Positions 25,611-32,649 of a stretch of 64,000 nt of DNA are shown piece by piece. Source of the DNA: an uncultured Aureispira sp. (GTDB lineage: Bacteria; Bacteroidota; Bacteroidia; Chitinophagales; Saprospiraceae); NCBI GenBank assembly GCA_905480075.1, contig CAJQOX010000069.1, positions 1 to 64,000 on the forward strand. The letters are read 5' to 3'. Each line of letters starts with the position of its first letter. The first letter of the stretch is position 1. The translations under genes and the position numbers were made by a program. The notes below the pieces were generated by a model, which saw nothing but the letters and a program-made list of their open reading frames with translations, did no database searches and was not told the origin of the DNA.

Positions 25611-28181
25611 TTAATCTTCCTGATTGGGTGTTTCCTCCTCTTCAGGAGAATCTACTTCAACTTCGTTTTTAGTTTCTACGGATTTCAGCATTTCTTCTGC
25701 CGCTTTAACCTTAGCTTCTGCCGCTTTTATCTTAGCTTCGGCTGCTCTTATTTTTTCTTCCGCATCCCTTATCTTTTGCTCCGCAGCACTTACGTTTGCT
25801 TCTGCCCTCGCTTTTGCCTTTGCTTTAGCTTCCGCATCTGCCGCAGCCTTTGCTTCAGCTTTAGCCGCAGCTTCTGCAGCAGCTTTAGCTTCAGCCTCTG
25901 CCTTTGCTTTTGCCTTAGCCTCTGCCTTGGAGTTCTTGCCTTTTTGCTCTGCTTTCACACGTTTGGCTTTTTCTTTTGCCTCTTGTGCTTTTTTCTCTGC
26001 TTCTTTAGCCAATTCCTCCGCTTCTTTCGCTTTTAATTGTGCATATTTCACCCTCGATTTAGCATAAGCTTCTGCTTCTTTGGCAATAGCATGAGCATCT
26101 TTGGCATTTGCCTCCGCATCTTTGGCTTTAGCTTCCGCTTCTTTGGCTCTCGCTTCAGCGAATTTAGCATCCGCCTCAAGTTCTTTAATTTTAGAATCAT
26201 CTTCATTAGCTTTGGCTTTTGCTTCTGCTTCTTTAGCCTTGGCTTCCGCTTCTTTCGCTTCTGCTTCCATTTCTTTAGCGTATGCTTCCATTTCTTTAGC
26301 GTATGCTTCCGCTTCTTTAGCTTTAGCTTCCGCTTCCTGTGCAGCAGTTGCTGCATCTTCGGCTTCATCGGCCGCTTTTTTAGCCCTTTTAGCAGCATTT
26401 TTAGCGTCTTCCTCCGCTTTTTCTGCTTCTGCTTCTGCCTGCATTGTTTTGTCGTTACCTGAAATATAAATGGTGCAATAATCAGGGCCAAGTTTTCTTA
26501 ATGTTTTCCTGTTTTTCTTTTTGTCGCCAATAGGGTTTCTTGATAGTTCCAATTGACGTAATGAAAACAAAGGATGCGGTTCAAACTTAACTTTGTAAAA
26601 GCAAGGAGGTAATTCTGCTATCTGATTGTCTTTGAAAAACATATAAGCGATGTTTTCCAGTTCGCCTATTTCATCAGGAATAGTTGTCAACAGGTTGTGG
26701 TCCATGCTTAGAATAATAAGCTTTGAAAGCTTGCCTATTGTTTCTGGTATTTTTGATATTTTATTGTGAGAAAGGTACAGTCTTTTCAGACGCTTCATAA
26801 ATTGCAATGTATCAGGCAAACTGGTAATCTGATTGTTATTTGCGGTAAGGGTTTGCAATCGGACCAATCCTTTTATGCAGGAATCAGGGATGCTTGTAAT
26901 TTGGTTTTCGTGAATAAACAAAACTTCAAGCTTTTTTAAATTTGCCAGTCCCGCAGGGAAATCAGTAAAATTATTTCTGTGAAGATAACATTCCCTTAAT
27001 TTGCTTAATTGACCTATTGTATTGGTTATTTCACTCAATTCATTGTTGTGTGCAAGGAAAATCTCCAGTTCAGTAAGCAATCCCAGAGATTCCGGAACAT
27101 CGCTCAAATTATTGCTGTTGATGTGTAAAACCTCTAGTTGATTGAGTAATCCGAGGCTGTTTGGTAATTCAGTGATATTATTGTCAGAAAGATGTAGTTG
27201 CTTCAAATTTACCAGCTGAATAATTCCTTTTGGAATGTTGCTTAGCTTGTTTCCTGAAAGAGTAAGGGAAGTCAGGGAGCTCAGCATTTCGATAGAGTTT
27301 GGAAGGGCATTGATCTCGTTGTTGGAAAGCTGACAAATTTTTAATTTTGTCAATTTCCCAAAATCTTCCGGCAAGTCAGTAAGGTTGTTGTTGTCAAGGG
27401 ATAATTCTTCAAGATTGCCAAAATCAGTAAGACCCTCCGGGATATTGCTGATGTCGTTGCCACTTAGCAGGATAATTTTAAGCTTGGTCAATTCTTCGAA
27501 GGTGCCCGGAAATGAACTTATTTTATTGCTGTCTGCCCGCAGTACTTCAAGGTTTTTCCAGTTTCCGATTTCTTCAGGTAAAGAGACAAGCACGTTTTTT
27601 TGTGCATTGATTTTTTTTAATCCCGTTAAATTACTCAGACTTTCAGGGAGAGTTGATAAGTTGTTTTCAGATATATCCAGAACCTGTAGATGATTCAATG
27701 TCCCTATGCTTTCAGGTAAATCAGATAAGTTATTGTTGTTTATATGTAAAAATCTTAGGTTGGGTAGTTTGTCAAAGATATCAGGGAACGTCGCCAGTTG
27801 ATTGTATGAAATGTCAAGATAGACTAGCTTTGTTAATTTCTCAAGACTATCAAGATTGAAATAATTTTTTTGTGACTCAATTTTTGACTGCAGGTGTTTA
27901 TACTGCTGAATCCTTTTTTCCTTATTAGGTACAAAAATCGTGTCAAGCCCGTTTATAGTATCCTGTATTGACTTTTTTAGCTTGTCAAGACTCTTTATCC
28001 TGTCAGGGATACCGCGCAACTTTAATTTGTATACATTCTCTGATTCCTGAAGGGCCAATCTCAATGAAGTGTATATATGCTTTCTGTCTAATGCTATCTT
28101 TAACTCCTTTGACTTAAGGACTTGTGCAAATGAAATTTGACAGGTAATTATTATAAAGAAGAGAAAAGAAATGTATTTCAT
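25611..28181 (-). CDS. Exported leucine-rich-repeat protein with long Ala/Glu/Lys coiled coil
   Basis: The product is 856 residues with a signal peptide (MKYISFLFFIIITCQISFA). About 20 leucine-rich repeats of the 23-residue type (LxxLxxLxLSxNxLxxLPexiG) run from ~100 to ~555 and are capped by a short non-repeat segment. From ~580 to ~830 the chain is a low-complexity helix of AEAKAKEAEAYAKEMEA-like units, a very long predicted coiled coil or stable single alpha-helix, followed by an acidic tail (EVDSPEEEETPNQED). No lipobox, T9SS domain or membrane anchor follows. It is probably a periplasmic or surface spacer-like binding protein. The antisense strand of the coil is also open, which is a composition artefact. 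Confidence 0.78.
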   Translation of the reverse strand: MKYISFLFFIIITCQISFAQVLKSKELKIALDRKHIYTSLRLALQESENVYKLKLRGIPDRIKSLDKLKKSIQDTINGLDTIFVPNKEKRIQQYKHLQSKIESQKNYFNLDSLEKLTKLVYLDISYNQLATFPDIFDKLPNLRFLHINNNNLSDLPESIGTLNHLQVLDISENNLSTLPESLSNLTGLKKINAQKNVLVSLPEEIGNWKNLEVLRADSNKISSFPGTFEELTKLKIILLSGNDISNIPEGLTDFGNLEELSLDNNNLTDLPEDFGKLTKLKICQLSNNEINALPNSIEMLSSLTSLTLSGNKLSNIPKGIIQLVNLKQLHLSDNNITELPNSLGLLNQLEVLHINSNNLSDVPESLGLLTELEIFLAHNNELSEITNTIGQLSKLRECYLHRNNFTDFPAGLANLKKLEVLFIHENQITSIPDSCIKGLVRLQTLTANNNQITSLPDTLQFMKRLKRLYLSHNKISKIPETIGKLSKLIILSMDHNLLTTIPDEIGELENIAYMFFKDNQIAELPPCFYKVKFEPHPLFSLRQLELSRNPIGDKKKNRKTLRKLGPDYCTIYISGNDKTMQAEAEAEKAEEDAKNAAKRAKKAADEAEDAATAAQEAEAKAKEAEAYAKEMEAYAKEMEAEAKEAEAKAKEAEAKAKANEDDSKIKELEADAKFAEARAKEAEAKAKDAEANAKDAHAIAKEAEAYAKSRVKYAQLKAKEAEELAKEAEKKAQEAKEKAKRVKAEQKGKNSKAEAKAKAKAEAEAKAAAEAAAKAEAKAAADAEAKAKAKARAEANVSAAEQKIRDAEEKIRAAEAKIKAAEAKVKAAEEMLKSVETKNEVEVDSPEEEETPNQED
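25690..26445. repeat. Low-complexity Ala/Glu/Lys coding repeat
   Basis: Imperfect short repeats of GCTTCCGCTTCTTTAGC type (minus strand GCTAAAGAAGCGGAAGC) encode the coiled coil of the LRR protein. The units KEAEAKAK and KEMEAYA recur many times. Confidence 0.75.
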
Positions 28182-28293
28182 AATTAGTCAGATTTATTGA
28201 AAATTGAAACCCTGAAGTCAATATAAAGTTGTTCAGAAGTAAACTTCTAACTAAAATATCAAAAATATATGTGCTTATATAGTAAATAGCAAT

Positions 28294-28329
28294 AAAAAAA
28301 AAATCTAACTTCAATTTGTGTTAGATTTT
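28294..28329 (-). terminator. Terminator of the second small lipoprotein gene
   Basis: A 10 bp stem, AAAATCTAAC (28300-28309) with GTTAGATTTT (28320-28329), has a T-run on the minus strand. Its sequence is nearly the same as the terminator at 28641-28677. Confidence 0.75.
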
Positions 28330-28358
28330 AATTAAAAGGGGCAAGATGGGGGAAATAT

Positions 28359-28568
28359 TTACATAGCAGTATTTTTTATATCATCTGAAACCAAAATATA
28401 GGATTTTTGTGTTTCTTTCTGAATATTATCTGTTGCACCTAAATTACGGTTTCCACTCCAGCTACCGGTACCTTTACAGCCTTTACGCTTGCTGTATGTG
28501 CTACTTCCACAGGATGATAATAAAATTATTATAAAAAATGTTGTTAAAATAATGCTTATATGTTTCAT
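28359..28568 (-). CDS. Small lipoprotein, copy 2 of a tandem pair
   Basis: The product is 69 residues with a lipobox ending in C20 (ILLSSC). The mature ~50 residues read SKRKGCKGTGSWSGNRNLGATDNIQKETQKSYILVSDDI, clearly homologous to the neighbour at 28696-28908. Shared features are a K/R cluster, one Cys, GSWxGxRNLGATDxIQKxTQKxYIxVS and an acidic end. Probably anchored to the inner or outer membrane. Function unknown. Each copy has its own matching terminator, so the duplication included the 3' region. Confidence 0.8.
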   Translation of the reverse strand: MKHISIILTTFFIIILLSSCGSSTYSKRKGCKGTGSWSGNRNLGATDNIQKETQKSYILVSDDIKNTAM

Positions 28569-28640
28569 GGTAATATTTTGTTGTAATTATTAGATTGCTT
28601 TTCTTAATGATTACATTTAGCTATTTATTACCGCATGCAA

Positions 28641-28677
28641 AAAAAAATCTAACACATTTGTAGCATTAGATTTTTTT
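28641..28677 (-). terminator. Terminator of the first small lipoprotein gene
   Basis: A 12 bp perfect stem, AAAAAAATCTAA (28641-28652) with TTAGATTTTTTT (28666-28677), sits 19 bp below the stop of the 28696-28908 gene. Confidence 0.82.
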
Positions 28678-28695
28678 CGTCATTTCAACTTATGT

Positions 28696-28908
28696 TTATA
28701 TTTGTTTATCCTCAATTTCTTCAGATACCCAAATGTACTTTTTTTGAGTTGTTTTTTGAATTTTGTCGGTTGCACCCAAATTGCGGTGACCATACCAACT
28801 TCCGTTACCTTTGCAACGATGACGCTTTTTGTAAGGACTTCGGCCACAAGATGATAATAAAGATACTATAAACAGACTTGCAAGAATTAAACTTATCAGA
28901 CTTTTCAT
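28696..28908 (-). CDS. Small lipoprotein, copy 1 of a tandem pair
   Basis: The product is 70 residues with a lipobox ending in C21 (SLLSSC). The mature part, KKRHRCKGNGSWYGHRNLGATDKIQKTTQKKYIWVSEEI, shares a strongly conserved core with the downstream copy. Only one Cys remains besides the lipid-modified one. No known domain. Two possible -7 elements lie upstream on the minus strand (TAGCTTTG 28945-28952 and TACCTTTG 28984-28991). The pair stands beside an 876 bp stretch without genes. Confidence 0.8.
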   Translation of the reverse strand: MKSLISLILASLFIVSLLSSCGRSPYKKRHRCKGNGSWYGHRNLGATDKIQKTTQKKYIWVSEEIEDKQI

Positions 28909-29784
28909 TATTTTGGAATTTTAATTAGAATCAGGAATGTATACCAAAGCTATGGTGACAATCATTTTTTCCCCTAGCAGCTGCAAAGGTATGAAAAAAA
29001 AAATGATAAAATAAATGATTTATATTCCTTTAGTTAGAATTTATGTGTTGTGTAAAATATTGAATTTTACGGTTTAATGATTGTTAGTGTGTATTATTTT
29101 TCGTAATCTGATAGTAGCTTGTTATAAAATGTAATTGTAAAAAAAAACCAAATATTATTTTGTAAAAGTATCTTGGTTGGCTTTTGCTAAAATTACGAAT
29201 TTTATAAAATATAACATGTTAATCTACCAAAAAGTTGCAGAAATAAATTAATATATAATATGAACTTATGATCTATTATGATTCAACTACCGATTGAATC
29301 TTTATGTTTTATATAACATATTGTACAATAATAGGTAGTTAAAACCAGGCCCGAATATAAATACTTGGTAATCAAATCATTTAAAAGTAAAAACCCTCAA
29401 GCGCTTTCCGTGTTATGGAGTATTTCCTTATTTTGAACTAAGTCCACTTGGTGATATTTTTTTTCTTTTTTAAATTCAGGAAACAAACTGTGTGAACAAA
29501 GAGATTAGAGTTTTATGAAGTGAATCCATAGCTCAGAAACGTGGCCCGTACACCTGTTAATCAGACTTTAAAATTGCTGCATCTAAAAAGTCAGAATGTT
29601 TTATATAAAAGATAATTGTCTGACCATCTTAAATGAGAATGCAGGGTAGGGGTACTTCTTATCCTTAGCTACAGCCAAAATGTAATCCCATAGAAGAAGA
29701 TAGAAACAATTATCTCTTTTAGATGGCAGAGGAGGTACTGAAAACTATGATTCCTGGCCAACAAATCTGAAGATCTTCGAGGGG
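28909..29784. other. 876 bp stretch without a recognised gene
   Basis: No ORF above ~60 codons and no RNA gene were recognised. It contains -7-like elements for the lipoprotein pair near 28945-28991. It also contains a perfect 7 bp inverted repeat GATTCAA (29280-29286)/TTGAATC (29294-29300), and a wider AACTACC/GGTAGTT pair (29284-29290 with 29334-29340). From ~29,390 to 29,784 the sequence is less AT-rich than typical spacer here, which may mark decayed coding sequence or an untranslated RNA, but no homology is visible to me. Confidence 0.45.
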
Positions 29785-32475
29785 TCAGTCATCTTCATCA
29801 TAAACTGTAGTGTTAGTAGCATCATTGCCTTCTTCCCGTATGTTTTTCTGAACAAATGCATCATATTTAAGGCAATTCATTTCGGTTTCAATGATTTCAG
29901 GTACCGGAAATTTTGACATGGGATCGAAAACGCCATCATCTCTTAATGTAGTGTCTGATTGCATGTTAAAGAGAATATTCCTGAATATAGGTCTTGCCAT
30001 TTTTGCCCCCTGACCATAGGTCAGACTCCTGAAACGAATAAATCTGTCATCACAGCCTACCCATGTACCGATTACAAGATCTGGAGTAATTCCCATAAAC
30101 CAACCGTCTGCCTGGTTATTTGTAGTGCCTGTCTTTCCTCCATAAGAACATTTTACATCACGAAGACGACCACTTTGAATTCTTTGCAACATTTGGTTCA
30201 TAACATAAGCGCTTTGTACAGAAAGTACCGGCTCGGAATCCTGATCTTTCCCTGCAAGATAAATTGAATTGCCATTTTTATCTTCAATTCTATCTATAAA
30301 CACAGGTTCTGTATAAATGCCGGAATTTGCAAAAATGGTATATCCGCCTGTCATTTCAAAGGGGGATAAATTGGGTACGCCAAGACAAATAGCTGCCGAC
30401 AAGGGAACCCGGTTGTCAGAGGTGTCTATCCCTACTTCTGCTAAAAAGTTTCTGAATGGTTGTGGTCCTTTCAATTCTTTTATAAGATAGGCAGAAACGG
30501 AATTGAGGGAACGGTTAAGGGCTTCCCATAATGGTATTTCGTCACCGCTGTAACCATCTGCATTTCTGGGGGTCCAATCTTCTAGTAAACCAAACTGACC
30601 CTCCCCCTTTGATATGGTAGTGGGCTGATCCCATACTTTAAAACAAGGGGAAAATCCTTTTTGATGAATAGTCAACGCATATAAAAATGGTTTTATTGTT
30701 GAACCTACCTGTCTGGCAAACTGCTGTTTGTTTACGTGGTCAAACTTAAAGTATTTGTGATTGATCCCTCCTACCCAGGCTTTGATGAACCCTGTCTTGG
30801 GGTCAACAGCCAAAAGACCGGACTGAAGGTGCATGCGATGGTATCTTATTGAATCGAAGGGGCTTATCAATGTATCTTTTTCCCCTCGTTTATTGTAGGC
30901 AAAAATAGTAGTTTTTACAGGGATTTTCATATAATCCATGATTGCCTTATATTGTTCTTCAAGAGCAGCAACGGAGGCTTTATCTGACAATATTTCTTTA
31001 TATGTCTGAGCTTGTTCTTCCTTGATGAAACCGGTTCTTTCCCATTTTTTTAATAAAACCTTCCCATCAACCAAGGGAGAATAGCGATCTTTGCGCCTTG
31101 GTTTTTTATCATAGGCTACAATTTGAAAAATTCTGTCGATGTCTATATCTCGTAGTTTATATTTTACTGCCAATGGCAAAAACCGGGGCCTTACTCTTTG
31201 ATACCTGTTTGTACCCCATATTTGTTTTACTAAGCTCAGTCTGCGTAATTCCATCTCATTGTCTGTGCTTTTGTAAGCCTTTCTTGCCCAGGGGTTTTTT
31301 ATCTTCGAACTTATCTTTGGGTCTACTGCATTCCAATCTTTCCAGGTATCAAATAATCTTACCTGATGTTTGCTCAGATGGTCTTTTACCGCTTTTTCAG
31401 CATGTTTTTGTACCCTTGAATCAATAGTGGTATAAATATTAAGACCGTCACGGTAAATGTCATAGGGTGTCCCGTCAGGTTTTCTGTACTGTGGATCATC
31501 TTTAGCTAACTGCACCATCAGTTTCTTAAGGTGGTTCCTCAGGTACATTCTGAAATAGGTAGCAATACCATCATTGTGATCTTTAACTCTGAACTTAGAA
31601 ATGTCAATAGGCAATTTTCTGAGCTCATCGTATTTTGCTTTATCAAAATGTCCCTTTTGTCTCATGTTGTCCAATACTACCTCTCGGCCAAGCTTTGCTC
31701 TTTTTGGGTATTTTATGGGGTTGTACCTTGATGGGTTTTTTAACATTCTTACCAACATGGCAGACTCAACAATGTTTAAATCTATAGGTTTCTTTTTAAA
31801 GTATACTTCCGCCGCAGATTTTATACCATTAGCCCCGTAAAGAAAGTCAAACTCATTAAAATACAAAGAGATAATTTCTTCTTTTGTATAAGACCTTTCC
31901 AGTTTTACGGCTGTCAGCCATTCTTTAAGTTTTGTAGATACAAGAAGCCACTGTCTTACAAAATAGCTCTTGTCTTTAGTGTTAGGACGTCCGACCAGAA
32001 GTTTTGCAAGTTGTTGTGAAATAGTACTTCCCCCTCCTGCATTTTTCTTCCTCAGAATCAGTGTTTTTACAATAACCCGCATCAGTGCCTCAGCATCAAT
32101 TCCGGAATGTTCAAGATATCGGGCATCTTCCGTTGCAATTAATGCATTGATAAGATGAGGAGAAAGGCTGTCGTATTCTACAGGAGTCCGGTTTTCAATA
32201 TAGTATTTTCCCAATATTTTGCCATCAGATGAAAATACATTAGAGGCAATACGGCTTCGTGGGTTCTCAAGGTATTCAAAAGAAGGCAAGTCATAGGATA
32301 GCATGATGAAAATTCCTGCCACCATTAATATCCCCAGAAAATACAAGCGCCACATCCATTTTATGAAAGCTTTGTATTTCTTTACCCTTTGTTCCTGGGT
32401 TTTTACAGGTTTTTGTTCATTTATTTCAGGTGTGGATGATTCTGATGGGTCAATTTCGCTATTATTATCTTGCAT
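29785..32475 (-). CDS. Penicillin-binding protein 1A (bifunctional peptidoglycan synthase)
   Basis: The product is 896 residues, typical of Bacteroidota class A PBPs. A short cytoplasmic tail is followed by one membrane anchor (YFLGILMVAGIFIML). The GT51 glycosyltransferase shows EDARYLEHSGID (catalytic Glu) and GGGSTISQQLAKLL. The transpeptidase shows the nucleophile motif STIK (GSTIKPFLYAL), SLNS as SxN, and KTGTTNNQADGWF as KTG. It polymerises lipid II and crosslinks stem peptides in the periplasm. It lies downstream of sprE on the same strand, separated by a terminator hairpin. Confidence 0.95.
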   Translation of the reverse strand: MQDNNSEIDPSESSTPEINEQKPVKTQEQRVKKYKAFIKWMWRLYFLGILMVAGIFIMLSYDLPSFEYLENPRSRIASNVFSSDGKILGKYYIENRTPVEYDSLSPHLINALIATEDARYLEHSGIDAEALMRVIVKTLILRKKNAGGGSTISQQLAKLLVGRPNTKDKSYFVRQWLLVSTKLKEWLTAVKLERSYTKEEIISLYFNEFDFLYGANGIKSAAEVYFKKKPIDLNIVESAMLVRMLKNPSRYNPIKYPKRAKLGREVVLDNMRQKGHFDKAKYDELRKLPIDISKFRVKDHNDGIATYFRMYLRNHLKKLMVQLAKDDPQYRKPDGTPYDIYRDGLNIYTTIDSRVQKHAEKAVKDHLSKHQVRLFDTWKDWNAVDPKISSKIKNPWARKAYKSTDNEMELRRLSLVKQIWGTNRYQRVRPRFLPLAVKYKLRDIDIDRIFQIVAYDKKPRRKDRYSPLVDGKVLLKKWERTGFIKEEQAQTYKEILSDKASVAALEEQYKAIMDYMKIPVKTTIFAYNKRGEKDTLISPFDSIRYHRMHLQSGLLAVDPKTGFIKAWVGGINHKYFKFDHVNKQQFARQVGSTIKPFLYALTIHQKGFSPCFKVWDQPTTISKGEGQFGLLEDWTPRNADGYSGDEIPLWEALNRSLNSVSAYLIKELKGPQPFRNFLAEVGIDTSDNRVPLSAAICLGVPNLSPFEMTGGYTIFANSGIYTEPVFIDRIEDKNGNSIYLAGKDQDSEPVLSVQSAYVMNQMLQRIQSGRLRDVKCSYGGKTGTTNNQADGWFMGITPDLVIGTWVGCDDRFIRFRSLTYGQGAKMARPIFRNILFNMQSDTTLRDDGVFDPMSKFPVPEIIETEMNCLKYDAFVQKNIREEGNDATNTTVYDEDD

Positions 32476-32578
32476 AAATATATTATCTGAATTAATAATT
32501 GGTATAATTTATATCCGGATATTGAAGACAATAAAGAAGCATTTTTTTGTTTTTATTCCGGGCAAATTTATACAAATA

Positions 32579-32586
32579 CAAAGATA
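32579..32586 (-). promoter_or_regulatory. Possible -7 element for the PBP1A gene
   Basis: Minus-strand TATCTTTG fits TAnnTTTG, ~105 nt before the PBP1A ATG and directly below the sprE terminator. No well-spaced -33 element was found. Confidence 0.28.
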
Positions 32587-32626
32587 AAAAAAGAATTGGC
32601 ATCTCTTTCAGGAAGAAATGCCAATT
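32583..32626 (-). terminator. Terminator after sprE
   Basis: The stem AATTGGCAT (32594-32602) with ATGCCAATT (32618-32626) is followed on the minus strand by a run of T (32584-32593). It lies between sprE and the PBP1A gene. Confidence 0.8.
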
Positions 32627-32649
32627 TATCAATCGGTCGAAAAAATTAT

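Noticed and set aside
25624-26469. Long antisense Ala/Ser/Phe-rich open frames opposite the coiled-coil region
   Set aside because: They are by-products of the Ala/Glu/Lys codon composition of the real gene on the minus strand; no start context, signal or domain.
28114-28314. 66-codon minus-strand frame overlapping the LRR gene start and its leader
   Set aside because: Runs through the LRR gene's signal region in another frame and through AT-rich spacer; no support.
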